A model generated the notes under the pieces. It was not told the origin of the DNA, ran no database searches, and saw only the letters and a list, made by a program, of their open reading frames with translations. Made by a program: the position numbers and the translations under genes. Shown here one piece after another: positions 40,971 through 49,751 of a DNA stretch of 64,000 nucleotides. The first letter of the stretch is position 1; every line of letters begins with the position of its first letter. Source of the DNA: Stenotrophomonas indicatrix (GTDB taxonomy: Bacteria; Pseudomonadota; Gammaproteobacteria; Xanthomonadales; Xanthomonadaceae). The stretch covers positions 2,542,001-2,606,000 of the forward strand of contig NZ_PEJS01000001.1 of assembly GCF_002750975.1 (NCBI RefSeq), given 5' to 3'.

Positions 40971-43900
40971 TCAGAAGCGGAAGCCCACTTCGGCCTTGAC
41001 CTGACGCGGAGTACCGATGATGTCGCCGGTCTCGTTGTAGCTGGCCTGCAGCTTGCCGTTGGTCTTGACGTAGTTGTAGGTGGAGAAGTTGTCGAAGTTG
41101 AACACGTTGATGATGTCGATACGCGCGTACAGCTCGGTATCGCCCGCCAGCTTGAACGTCTTCGTCGCCTGCAGGTCGACCGAACGGTAGCCGAAGATCT
41201 TGCCACCCACCAGGAACTTGCCATTGGCGTTGGGCACAGCCGCCTGCGGCGTCGGCAGGTTGTAGCCACTGGCCTGCGGCACCGGGTACCAGTCATTGAC
41301 GGCGGTCGGGGTAGCCAGGGTGATCTTGCCACCGAAGGTGATGCCCCAGAAGCCCGCGTACGAACCGGTGACCACCAGGCGGTGGCGCGGCGCGCCGTTG
41401 GAACGGATGGTCGGGTAATCCTCGATCAGGCCGCGGTCGAAGGCGTACTTCTCGTTGATGTCGCGGTTGTGGCGCGCGGTCGTCCAGGTGTAGGCGATCG
41501 AGGTACCCCAGCCGCTTTCCTGGGTGAACGGCTTCTGCGCCGACAGCAGGATCTGGGTCGCACGGGTCTTGATGCCCTGCTGGCCGATGATCAGGCTGCC
41601 GAAGCCCGGCACGTTGCAGCTCCAGGCCTGGCTCAGGCCCGGCTCGGTGCCACCGCACAGGCGCGGGTCATCGAAGAACTGGCCGGTCGGGTAACGGTTG
41701 CCCAGGGTGAAGGCGAAGCCGTCGTAGCTCAGGGTACGGGCGATGGTGGCGTCGGTCAGCCAGTCACCGATCTGGTTGCTCATGCCCAGGCTGAACTGAT
41801 CGGAGTACGGAGCCTTCAGCTTGTTGTTCAGCAGATCCACTTCCAGGCCGGCATTGCTGGTCGCACCGACCAGGCTCTGCAGGTTGCCGATGCCGTTGAG
41901 CAGGTTCGGGTTCCAGTCATAGCAGGCGGCCTGGCCGTTGATGCAGGTGCCGGTGGCCGGGTTGCGGAAGTAGATGGTCGGCTGCGGCAGGGCCAGCTTG
42001 GTGGTTTCCAGCTGCAGGTTGTCGAACAGGTCGCGGTCGTACGAACGGCCGGCACCACCGTGGATCACGTGCTGCTCGTCGGCGTTGATGTCATACGAGA
42101 AGCCCAGGCGCGGCTGCCATGCATCCTTGAATGCCTTGCGGTTGTGGCCGTTGCTGATGTAGTCGCTGATGTCCAGGCCGCCCAGCGCCAGCGAATCGGC
42201 GTAGGTCTGGCCGGCGGCAGCACGCGGATCCTGCGAATAGATCGCGTCGACCACGGCCTGCGGGGTGACGAAGTCCAGGTAGGACGGGGTCTTTTCGTAG
42301 TCCCAGCGCAGGCCGAGGTTGATCTGCAGGTGGTCGTTGACCTGCCAGTCGTCCTGGATGAACACGCCGTACTGCTTGGACTTCGAACGCACTTCACCGG
42401 ACACGCCGTCCACGCCGGTCACCGGCTTGACGAACTGCGCCTTGTACGGAATGGAATCGGGGAAGTCCGGATCGCCCAGGCTGTAGGTGAAGGTCGGGTT
42501 GATCTGCGCCGCATCGGAGGCGTACAGGTCGATCGCCTTGTACTTCACGCCCATCTTGATGGTGTGGTCGCCGGCCCACTGGATGCCGTCCAGGGTCAGG
42601 TTGTCTTCGATCGACCAGCCCTTCTGGCCCTTCACCTGCGAATCCAGTGCCGATGCGCCACCGATCTTCACCACGGTGCGGTCTTCGGTGCCGTCCGGTG
42701 CGGTGTAGGTGATGCCGTTGGCCAAGGTCAGCGGGGTCGGGTTGTTGAACGAATCTTCATGGGTGACCATCATTTCGTTGTAGTAACGCTCGCCGCTGTG
42801 GTTCCAGCGCAGGGCGTAACGACGGTCGGTGTTGACCACTTCACGACCGGCTTCCGGCGAGGTCTGGCCACTGAACTGCGACTGGGTTTCGTCGCGGTCC
42901 TGGAAGGTCAGCTCGATGCGATCGTTGTCGGTCGGCTCGAAGTCGATCTTGCCGAAGATCAGATCCTGCTGGAACGGCTGGCTGGCCGGGCCCAGGCCGG
43001 CGGCGCCTGCGGGCGGCAGCAGGCCGGCAGCACCGGTGACCGCGCCGTCCGGCGCAATGGTGACCGGCAGGTCGAAGCGCTTGGCTTCGTAGGTCACGAA
43101 GAAGTGGGCCTTGTCCTGGATGATCGGGCCGCCCAGGGCGAAGCCGTATTCCTTCTCGGCCGAGACCATCTTGTCCTTGCCGCCCTGGCGCTCGGCCGGG
43201 GTCTTGGCGCGCATGTCCTCATCGGTGTAGCGGTAGAACGCCTCACCCTTGAATTCATTGGTACCGGACTTGGTGGCAGCGGTCACTGCGGCGCTCGACA
43301 CCTGGCCGTACTCGGCCTTGTAGTTGCCGCTGATGACCTTGTATTCGCCGATGGCCAACTGCGGGAACGGGTTGCCGGCGCTGCCGGACTGGCCGGCCAC
43401 GCCGCCGCCCTTGACGTAGCTCTTCTGGCCCACGCCGTCGATGTAGACGTTGGTACCGTCGGAATTGGTGGCACCGCCGCGCAGCGAGGTATTGCCCTTG
43501 GCATCACGGGTGAAGATCAGGCCCGGCACCGCGTCGGCGAACTCCAGGAAGTTGCGCGACACCTGCGGGGTGGTCTGGATCTGCTGCAGGCTGACGGTCT
43601 TGCCGACTTCGGAGGTACGCACTTCCTGCAGCAGGGTCGGCGCGACGACGTTGACGGTGTCCAGGTTGGTGGCGGCGGTCGAGCCGGTACCACCGGCAGC
43701 CGCCTCGCTGAAGTTCAGCGTCGCGGTCGAGGCGACGGTGACGGTAACCTTCTGGGTCTGGCCGTTGGCGACCACGTTGTAGGTGCCCGGATCCAGGCCC
43801 ATCAGCGAGTAGCTGCCGTCGGCGCGCACGGTGCCGCGACGGACGGTGCCGGTGGCGACGTTGGTGGCGGTGACTTCGGCACCGGCCTGGGCGCCGGACA

Positions 43901-44027
43901 CCTGGCCACGCAGGCTGGCGTTGGCCGACTGCGCCATGACGTTCGGGGCGGCGGCCAGCATCAGGCAGCTGACCAGTGCGGTGCTCAGCAGCCGGCGCGC
44001 CGGCGTGCGGATAGTGGAATGCATCAT
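40971..44027 (-). CDS. TonB-dependent receptor, Oar-like with N-terminal carboxypeptidase-regulatory domain
   Basis: The 1018-residue precursor has a signal peptide (cleaved after NVMAQ, about residue 33). An Ig-like CarbopepD_reg domain at about 36-110 follows (SLRGQVSGAQAGAEVTATN, GTYNVVANGQ). Next come the plug (about 125-240; SRNFLEFADAVPGLIF, GGATNSDGTNVYIDGVGQ) and a 22-strand-type barrel ending in VKAEVGFRF. It should bind a glycan or large ligand at the surface and admit it with TonB energy. ATG 44027 follows GGAG by nine bases. It sits between lacI and the GH144 operon, so it is the probable outer-membrane gate of the locus. Confidence 0.93.
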   Translation of the reverse strand: MMHSTIRTPARRLLSTALVSCLMLAAAPNVMAQSANASLRGQVSGAQAGAEVTATNVATGTVRRGTVRADGSYSLMGLDPGTYNVVANGQTQKVTVTVASTATLNFSEAAAGGTGSTAATNLDTVNVVAPTLLQEVRTSEVGKTVSLQQIQTTPQVSRNFLEFADAVPGLIFTRDAKGNTSLRGGATNSDGTNVYIDGVGQKSYVKGGGVAGQSGSAGNPFPQLAIGEYKVISGNYKAEYGQVSSAAVTAATKSGTNEFKGEAFYRYTDEDMRAKTPAERQGGKDKMVSAEKEYGFALGGPIIQDKAHFFVTYEAKRFDLPVTIAPDGAVTGAAGLLPPAGAAGLGPASQPFQQDLIFGKIDFEPTDNDRIELTFQDRDETQSQFSGQTSPEAGREVVNTDRRYALRWNHSGERYYNEMMVTHEDSFNNPTPLTLANGITYTAPDGTEDRTVVKIGGASALDSQVKGQKGWSIEDNLTLDGIQWAGDHTIKMGVKYKAIDLYASDAAQINPTFTYSLGDPDFPDSIPYKAQFVKPVTGVDGVSGEVRSKSKQYGVFIQDDWQVNDHLQINLGLRWDYEKTPSYLDFVTPQAVVDAIYSQDPRAAAGQTYADSLALGGLDISDYISNGHNRKAFKDAWQPRLGFSYDINADEQHVIHGGAGRSYDRDLFDNLQLETTKLALPQPTIYFRNPATGTCINGQAACYDWNPNLLNGIGNLQSLVGATSNAGLEVDLLNNKLKAPYSDQFSLGMSNQIGDWLTDATIARTLSYDGFAFTLGNRYPTGQFFDDPRLCGGTEPGLSQAWSCNVPGFGSLIIGQQGIKTRATQILLSAQKPFTQESGWGTSIAYTWTTARHNRDINEKYAFDRGLIEDYPTIRSNGAPRHRLVVTGSYAGFWGITFGGKITLATPTAVNDWYPVPQASGYNLPTPQAAVPNANGKFLVGGKIFGYRSVDLQATKTFKLAGDTELYARIDIINVFNFDNFSTYNYVKTNGKLQASYNETGDIIGTPRQVKAEVGFRF

Positions 44028-44103
44028 CAACTCAATCTCCGGGTGGCGGTGACCGCTTGCGCGGCACCTGCGATCAATCAAAAAAGAAGGAACGCCTCTG
44101 GCT

Positions 44104-45126
44104 TCAATGGCCGGATGGCGGAGTGGTGGAATCGCGAACAATCAGGCGCGGGACCAGGGTCTGCTTGTCCCCTGCCCCTTCCGTGGAGGTGCCGTCCATC
44201 AACTGCAACAAACGCGACATCGCCCGATCGCCCAGTTCGGCAATGCTGACCTGCATGGTGGTCAGCGACGGGTGAACGAAACGCGCAAGCGGAATGTCAT
44301 CGAAGCCGGCCAGGGCGACATCGGTCGGGACATGGACACCTGCCTGCGCGAAGGCATACAGGCAACCCAGGGCCATCATGTCGTTGGCGGCGAATACGGC
44401 ATCGGGCAGCGTGCCGGCTGCCAGCAACTCCTGACCGGCGCGATGGCCGGAAGCTTCGTCGAAATCACCGGGCAGCTCGATGCCTTCGGCGCCGCTGCCA
44501 AACGCCGCCAGCGCGTCACGGAAGCCGCGCAGGCGCTCGCGCGCGTCGAAGTTGAGGTCCGGGCCAGAAATGAATGCAATGCGCCGATGGCCAGCATCGA
44601 GCAGGTGACGGGTCATCGCCATCGCCCCGGCATGGTCATCGATGCTCAACACCGGATGGTCCTGCCCAGGCAGGTAGGTGTTGATGAGTACCGTCGGCAA
44701 TGCCTGCGGCAGGTTGTCAGTCAGGAACCCGGGGCTCTCGGCATAGGGCGAGAGCACCAGCAGACCGTCGACCCGGCCGCGCATGGCACGCAGGGCTGCA
44801 CCCTGCTGCTCCTGGTCGCCGTGATAGCTCGACACCAGCAGGTGCTGGCGCCGGCTGCGGGCGACGTTGTCGATGCCACGCATCAACTCGGAAAAGAATT
44901 CGCCGTACAGGTCCGGAAGCACCACGCCCACCGTATTGGTGCGGCGGCTGCTCAGGCTGCGGGCGGCGGCGTGCGGGGTGTAACGCAGCCGTGCGGCCAC
45001 CTCCAGCACAAGCTGGCGGACCGGTTCGGCGACATTTTCATGCCCGTTGAGCGCGCGCGAAACGGTGGCCACAGAGACCTTGGCTTCACGGGCGACGTCT
45101 TTGATTGTTATGGCTGCCTTGTTCAC
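44104..45126 (-). CDS. LacI family transcriptional regulator of the glycan locus
   Basis: The 340-residue protein has an N-terminal helix-turn-helix (ITIKDVAREAKVSVATVSRALNG), the hinge SLSSRRTNTVGVVLPDL and a periplasmic-binding-protein-like effector domain to the end. The second of two in-frame GTGs (45126) is preferred because GGAGG lies eight bases ahead. It is upstream of the TonB receptor by 76 nt on the same strand. LacI-type operators before its own gene and before the GH144 operon indicate autoregulation and control of the locus, with an imported sugar as the likely inducer. Confidence 0.93.
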   Translation of the reverse strand: MNKAAITIKDVAREAKVSVATVSRALNGHENVAEPVRQLVLEVAARLRYTPHAAARSLSSRRTNTVGVVLPDLYGEFFSELMRGIDNVARSRRQHLLVSSYHGDQEQQGAALRAMRGRVDGLLVLSPYAESPGFLTDNLPQALPTVLINTYLPGQDHPVLSIDDHAGAMAMTRHLLDAGHRRIAFISGPDLNFDARERLRGFRDALAAFGSGAEGIELPGDFDEASGHRAGQELLAAGTLPDAVFAANDMMALGCLYAFAQAGVHVPTDVALAGFDDIPLARFVHPSLTTMQVSIAELGDRAMSRLLQLMDGTSTEGAGDKQTLVPRLIVRDSTTPPSGH

Positions 45127-45170
45127 GAAGCCGCCCTCCACGGCTTGGACCTACCAGCATTGGCGCGGAA

Positions 45171-45184
45171 TGTAAGCGTTTCCA
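45171..45184. promoter_or_regulatory. LacI-type operator upstream of lacI
   Basis: TGTAAGCGTTTCCA fits the same TGNAANCGNTTNCA pattern as the site at 40780-40793 and lies 44 nt before the regulator start. A partial half site, TGTAAACA, follows at 45193-45200. Confidence 0.7.
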
Positions 45185-45290
45185 TCTGCGCTTGTAAACA
45201 GTCCGTTAGACGAATGTCCCCAAACGGACACGGAAACCTGTCCCTGGCAGGCCCATCAACGGACCTGCCAGGACAGCGCGGGACAAGGCC

Positions 45291-45566
45291 TCAGCCCTGT
45301 TCTGACGGGGTATGCGCGCGGATGGACAACGCGTGGATGTCGGTTTCCATCAACGTGCCCAAGGCCGCGTAGACCGCGCGATGGCGCGCCAGCGGGGCCA
45401 TTCCCGCGAAGCGCTCACTGACCACGTGCACGTTGAAATGGCCGCGACCATCGCGCGCTCCGGCATGGCCTGCATGGCGATGGCTGTCGTCTTCGATTTC
45501 AAGCACGCTGGGGGACAGCGCTTGCTGCAGCGCATCACGAATCTGCTCGATCCGTTCCGCGTTCAC
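45291..45566 (-). CDS. BolA/IbaG family protein
   Basis: The 91-residue protein has the BolA fold with [20 protein letters not shown] near the N-terminus, the [26 protein letters not shown] helix-turn region, and [11 protein letters not shown] at the end. BolA proteins pair with monothiol glutaredoxins in Fe-S handling and affect cell shape and stress. The start is a GTG overlapping the yciI-like stop by 4 nt (GTGA), so the two genes are co-translated. Which BolA subtype is uncertain. Confidence 0.9.
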   Translation of the reverse strand: MNAERIEQIRDALQQALSPSVLEIEDDSHRHAGHAGARDGRGHFNVHVVSERFAGMAPLARHRAVYAALGTLMETDIHALSIRAHTPSEQG

Positions 45567-45868
45567 GGCAGCACCTTGCGGAACGGTCGCACCTGCACCC
45601 GCACATAGACGCCTGCGGCAACATAGGGATCGGCATCGGCCCAGGCCTTGGCCTGCTGCAACGAGTCGAAGCCGGCAATCACCACCGAGCCACTGAACCC
45701 TGCCGGGCCCGGGTCTTCGCTGTCGATCGCCGGACACGGCCCGGCCAGAAGCAGGCGGCCTTCATCGCGCAACGCGGTCAGCCGCGCCAGGTGCTCGGGC
45801 CGCGCCTGCAGCCGCTGGGCCAGCACATCCTGGCCGTCATATCCTTCAATCACATACCACACCGGCAT
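45563..45868 (-). CDS. YciI-like protein
   Basis: The 101-residue protein has the YciI ferredoxin-like fold: [14 protein letters not shown] at the start, [18 protein letters not shown] with the conserved His/Asp region, and [24 protein letters not shown] at the end. The family has no settled function; related domains act as dehydrochlorinases or kinase-linked PCD proteins. The 4-nt overlap with the BolA gene shows an operon. Confidence 0.9.
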   Translation of the reverse strand: MPVWYVIEGYDGQDVLAQRLQARPEHLARLTALRDEGRLLLAGPCPAIDSEDPGPAGFSGSVVIAGFDSLQQAKAWADADPYVAAGVYVRVQVRPFRKVLP

Positions 45869-46236
45869 TTCCTCGCTTGCGTTGCTGGTGGGCCGATTCT
45901 AGCCAATCCCGCCGCCTGCCCGGCCTCGGCTGGACACTGGCGAGGCAAAGGCTTACCCTAGGGACCATTGCACGTGGCTGGATGCAGCAGCCCGTCGGTT
46001 TTTGCGGCCAAACGCAGCCCCCGACGACCGACCCGCTGCTTCGAACCGGTCCACCCGACCGGGCCACGTAGACGACCTCCCCGTAGTCCTGTCGCTGCCG
46101 TGTCCTGCGGAGCGCCCTGTTGTTTGATGTGTGGAACCGCGCCGAGACAGGCGCGCCTGGTGTCCTGGCGGTCCGTGGCAGTTGCCCGGTGTGTCAGCTA
46201 CCGCGACTGGTCCGTTGCAATCCTGATCTCCATTAG
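45869..46236. other. 368-nt divergent region, promoters only
   Basis: The region between the divergent yciI-like gene and scpA has no convincing gene on either strand and no recognised repeat. It must hold both promoters and, given the distance, a long scpA leader. Stop codons and lack of ribosome sites reject the short frames present. Confidence 0.5.
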
Positions 46237-47142
46237 ATGACTTCCGAACTCGCGCTCGACGCGAACACGCCAACCCGGCCGCCCGCCCCCCAGCAGCAGG
46301 AAATGCCGCTGGCCGTGGTGCATGGGCAACCGGTCCTGCAGATTCCGCAGGATCTGTACATCCCGCCGGATGCGCTGGAAGTCATCCTGGATGCCTTTGA
46401 AGGACCGCTGGACCTGCTGCTGTACCTGATCCGCCGACAGAACCTGGACGTACTGGACATTCCCGTGGCCGAGATCACCCGGCAGTACGTGGAATACATC
46501 ACCGTGATGCGCGAGCTGCGCTTCGAGCTTGCCGCCGAGTACCTGGTGATGGCGGCGATCCTGGCGGAAGTGAAGTCGCGCATGCTGCTGCCCCGCCCCC
46601 CCAGCGTGGAGGGAGAGGAAGCCGATCCGCGTGCGGAGCTGGTGCGACGGCTGCAGGAGTACGAACGCTTCAAGCAGGCCGCCGAGGATATCGACGCCCT
46701 GCCCCGGCAGGACCGTGACACCACCGTGGCACATGCCTTCATGCCCGAGCGCGCCGCAGTGAAGCTGCCGCCGCCGGTGGACCTGAAGGAAATGCTGATG
46801 GCGCTGCACGACGTGCTCAAGCGCGCCGAGCTGTTCACCGGCCACGCCATCAAGCGCGAGGCGCTGAGTGTCCGGCAGCGCATGGGTGAAGTGCTGGGGC
46901 GGCTTGAAGACGGCAGGTTCTATCGTTTTGAAAACCTGTTCACCGCCGAAGAAGGCAAGCTGGGCGTGCTGGTCACGTTCCTGGCAGTGCTGGAACTGGC
47001 CAAGGAACAGCTGCTGGACCTGGTGCAGGAAGAACCGCTGGCGCCGATCTACGTGAAGTCCCTGGCCGCCGGCAATACCAATGCCCCGCTGCAGTTCAGC
47101 AGCGAGTTCGACGACAACGACGCCGCCAATGAAAACGAGTGA
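46237..47142 (+). CDS. scpA: Segregation and condensation protein A
   Basis: The 301-residue protein has the ScpA kleisin features: FEGPLDLLLYLIRRQNLDVLDIPVAEITRQYVEYI (in parts) near residue 50-85, YLVMAAILAEVKSRMLLPRP near 105, and a C-terminal winged-helix part (EGKLGVLVTFLAVLELAKEQLL). It bridges SMC heads with ScpB in the condensin that compacts the origin region. An N-terminal lead of about 45 residues precedes the conserved part, longer than usual. scpB follows after 13 nt and rluB overlaps scpB, a conserved operon. Confidence 0.95.
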   Translation: MTSELALDANTPTRPPAPQQQEMPLAVVHGQPVLQIPQDLYIPPDALEVILDAFEGPLDLLLYLIRRQNLDVLDIPVAEITRQYVEYITVMRELRFELAAEYLVMAAILAEVKSRMLLPRPPSVEGEEADPRAELVRRLQEYERFKQAAEDIDALPRQDRDTTVAHAFMPERAAVKLPPPVDLKEMLMALHDVLKRAELFTGHAIKREALSVRQRMGEVLGRLEDGRFYRFENLFTAEEGKLGVLVTFLAVLELAKEQLLDLVQEEPLAPIYVKSLAAGNTNAPLQFSSEFDDNDAANENE

Positions 47143-47155
47143 GCGCTGACTGCCG

Positions 47156-48028
47156 ATGGATCAAACGCTGATCAACCGCATTGTCGAAGGTGCGCTGCTG
47201 GCCTCCAGCCAGCCGCTCACCCTGGCCCAGCTGAAGGACCTGTTCCCGGAAGATGAGCCGGCACCACCGGGCAGCATCGAACGTGCGCTGGAACGGCTGC
47301 GCGAGGGCTGCCAGGACCGTGGCGTGGAACTGGTGGAGGTGGCTTCGGGCTTCCGCTACCAGGTGACCGCCGAAGTACATGGCTGGATCAGCCGGCTGTG
47401 GACCGAACGCAAGACCCGCTATACCCGCGCCACCCTGGAAACACTGGCCCTGATCGCCTACCGGCAGCCGATCACCCGTGGCGAGATCGAGCAGGTGCGC
47501 GGCGTGGCGGTCAGCAGTAACATCATCCAGGCACTGGAAGAGCGCGAGTGGATCCGCGTGGTCGGCCACCGCGACGTGCCTGGCAAGCCCGCCCTGTTCG
47601 GCACCACCAAGGGCTTCCTGGACTACTTCGGGCTGAAACGCCTGGACGAACTGCCGCCGCTGTCCGAGCTGAAGGACCTGGGCGACCTGGAACCGCAGCT
47701 GGCGCTGGATCGCGACGCACCCCTCGCCGCCAGTGCCGACGGCCCGGACGTGAGCGCCGACCCGGACGCCGCTGCAAATGACGACACCGGCACCACCGCT
47801 GGCGACACCCCCGATTCTGCCGACGCATTTCCTGCGGCGGCCGACGATGAGCAAGCACCTTCGCCCTCCGATGATGGGCACCCCGATTCCGCGCCGGGCG
47901 AGCGCGCGGTGACAGTGAACGAACGCGAAGACAACGCCGTCGCGAAGACGACCGTGGCTGTTGACCAAGCCGATTCCGAACCAGAGGCCGACCTCGAAAC
48001 CGTCGGCCGGAGCAAAACTGATGAGTGA
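47156..48028 (+). CDS. scpB: Segregation and condensation protein B
   Basis: The 290-residue protein has two winged-helix domains in about the first 190 residues: VEGALLASSQPLTLAQLKDLF, then TRATLETLALIAYRQPITRGEIEQVRG and FGTTKGFLDYFGLKRLDELP. A 95-residue acidic Ala/Asp/Thr-rich tail follows, not needed for the fold. It dimerises and binds the ScpA-SMC complex. Its last codons overlap the rluB start by 8 nt. Confidence 0.95.
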   Translation: MDQTLINRIVEGALLASSQPLTLAQLKDLFPEDEPAPPGSIERALERLREGCQDRGVELVEVASGFRYQVTAEVHGWISRLWTERKTRYTRATLETLALIAYRQPITRGEIEQVRGVAVSSNIIQALEEREWIRVVGHRDVPGKPALFGTTKGFLDYFGLKRLDELPPLSELKDLGDLEPQLALDRDAPLAASADGPDVSADPDAAANDDTGTTAGDTPDSADAFPAAADDEQAPSPSDDGHPDSAPGERAVTVNEREDNAVAKTTVAVDQADSEPEADLETVGRSKTDE

Positions 48029-49724
48029 CACCCCCCGCAAGCCCTCGTTGAACAAGCTTTCGCTCAAGCGCGAAGCCACGTCCGAACAGTTCAAGCTGGA
48101 AGAACGCCTGCACAAGGTCCTGGCCCAGGCCGGCCTCGGCTCGCGTCGTGCGCTGGAACAGCGCATTGCCGAAGGCCTGGTCAAGGTCAACGGTGAAGTC
48201 GCCCAGACCGGCATGTCGGTCAAGAGCGGCGACAGGATCGAACTCGACGGCCGCGGCTTCGTCGCCACTGCGCTGGCCGAGCCGTCGCGCGTGCTGGTCT
48301 ACAACAAGCCGGAAGGCGAAGTGACCACGCGTGAAGACCCTGAAGGTCGCCCGACCGTGTTCGAATCCCTGCCGGCGCTGAAGGGTGCCCGCTGGATCGC
48401 CGTCGGCCGCCTGGACATCAACACCACCGGCCTGCTGCTGGCGACCACCGACGGTGAGCTGGCCAACGCCATGATGCACCCCTCTTTCGAGGTCGAGCGC
48501 GAGTACGTGGTGCGCGTGCGTGCCCCGGAAGGCGAGGACAAGGTGCCCGATGCCGTCGTCGACCGCCTCACCCGTGGTGTCGCGCTGGAAGATGGCCCGG
48601 CCAAGTTCGATGAGATCGAACGCATCGGCGGCACCGATTCGCACGACTGGTTCCGCGTCGTGGTGAAGGAAGGCCGCAACCGCGAAGTGCGCCGCCTGTG
48701 GGAATCGCAGGGCTGCCAGGTCAGCCGCCTCAAGCGCACCCGCTACGGCAAGGTCAGCCTGCCGCGCGAACTGGCCCGCGGCCAGTCCGTCGAACTGCCG
48801 GGCAGCCAGGTCGAAGCGCTGCGCGCCGAACTGAAGCTGGAAGAAGGCGCGCCGTCGGCCCTGACCCTGCAGCCGGTGATCGGCCAGCGTCGCGCTGCCA
48901 AGACCACCGTGCGTGTGCGCGAAGGTGGCCGTGGCAACGCTTACGTCAATGGTCACAACACCGCCGATGAAGGTCGCGAACTGCGTCGCTTCGACAACGT
49001 GCGCGAAGACCGCGGCCGCGGTCGCGGCGGCAAGGGCGGTGGCGGTTTCAAGGGCGGCCTGACCGTCAGCGGTGAAGCTGCTGCCAAGCAGTCGCAGCGC
49101 CCGTTCAAGCAGCGCGCGCCGAAGAACGACCGCTCGCTGCCGGAAGGCAACCCGGCCGCATTCCGCACCTGGTACGTGCCGGATGGCGTGAGCACCGGCC
49201 CGAGCGGGCATCGCAATGCCGGTCCAGGCGCTCGTGGCCCGGGTGCCCGTGGTCCGGGCGCAGGTGCAGGCGGCCAGGGCCGTCCGTACGGCAAGCCGAA
49301 GGGTCCGGGCGCAGGCGCCGGTGGCGGCCAGGGTCGTGGCGGCTACGGTGGTGAAGGACGCGGTGGCTACGGTGGTGAAGGACGCGGTGGCGCCGGTGGC
49401 GCAGGCGGCCAGGGTCGTCCGGCCGGTGCGGGCAACCGCTCGCAGGGCCAGGGCAACAAGCACCCGTACGGCCATCCGGGCAATGCCCCCAGCTTCCCGT
49501 CCGACCACGCCAATCCGGGCTTCAGTCCGTACGGCAGCTCGCGTCCGGCCGGCAACGGTCGTCCGGGCGGCAATGCGAATGCACGTCCGGGCGGCAACCG
49601 TGGTCCGGGTGGTCCGGGCGGCAATCGCGGCCCGGGTGGCCCCGGCGGCAACCGTGGTCCCGGCGGCCCGGGTGGCAACCGCGGCCCGGGTGGCCCGCGT
49701 CGCAGCGGCCCGCGCGGCGGCTGA
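48021..49724 (+). CDS. rluB: 23S rRNA pseudouridine(2605) synthase RluB with very long Gly-rich tail
   Basis: The 567-residue protein has an S4 domain (about 28-75; LHKVLAQAGLGSRRALEQRI) and an RsuA-type catalytic domain with Asp near 131 in VGRLDINTTGLLLATTDGE, plus KEGRNREVRRLWESQG. It modifies U2605 of 23S rRNA. From about residue 290 a disordered 275-residue tail begins. It includes GGYGGEGRGGYGGEGRGG and a terminal run of GPGGNRGPGG units, basic and Gly/Arg/Pro-rich. E. coli RluB is 291 residues, so the tail doubles the protein. The start overlaps the scpB end. The tail probably binds RNA. Confidence 0.93.
   Translation: MSDTPRKPSLNKLSLKREATSEQFKLEERLHKVLAQAGLGSRRALEQRIAEGLVKVNGEVAQTGMSVKSGDRIELDGRGFVATALAEPSRVLVYNKPEGEVTTREDPEGRPTVFESLPALKGARWIAVGRLDINTTGLLLATTDGELANAMMHPSFEVEREYVVRVRAPEGEDKVPDAVVDRLTRGVALEDGPAKFDEIERIGGTDSHDWFRVVVKEGRNREVRRLWESQGCQVSRLKRTRYGKVSLPRELARGQSVELPGSQVEALRAELKLEEGAPSALTLQPVIGQRRAAKTTVRVREGGRGNAYVNGHNTADEGRELRRFDNVREDRGRGRGGKGGGGFKGGLTVSGEAAAKQSQRPFKQRAPKNDRSLPEGNPAAFRTWYVPDGVSTGPSGHRNAGPGARGPGARGPGAGAGGQGRPYGKPKGPGAGAGGGQGRGGYGGEGRGGYGGEGRGGAGGAGGQGRPAGAGNRSQGQGNKHPYGHPGNAPSFPSDHANPGFSPYGSSRPAGNGRPGGNANARPGGNRGPGGPGGNRGPGGPGGNRGPGGPGGNRGPGGPRRSGPRGG
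49563..49712 (+). repeat. Coding tandem repeat in the rluB tail
   Basis: Imperfect repeats of about 30 nt encode GNRGPGGPG units. Copies differ mostly at synonymous positions (CGTGGTCCG, CGCGGCCCG), which shows they diverged under selection for the peptide. Slippage could change the tail length between strains. Confidence 0.8.
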
Positions 49725-49751
49725 TCTCCACCTTCAATGAAGGACACAGCG

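Noticed and set aside
40877..44249. An 1123-codon plus-strand frame opposite the TonB receptor
   Set aside because: It is a codon-bias shadow with His/Gly/Val-rich sequence and no homology; the minus-strand receptor is clear.
45869..46236. A possible structured RNA in the scpA leader
   Set aside because: No convincing long stem, terminator or known riboswitch core is visible by eye.
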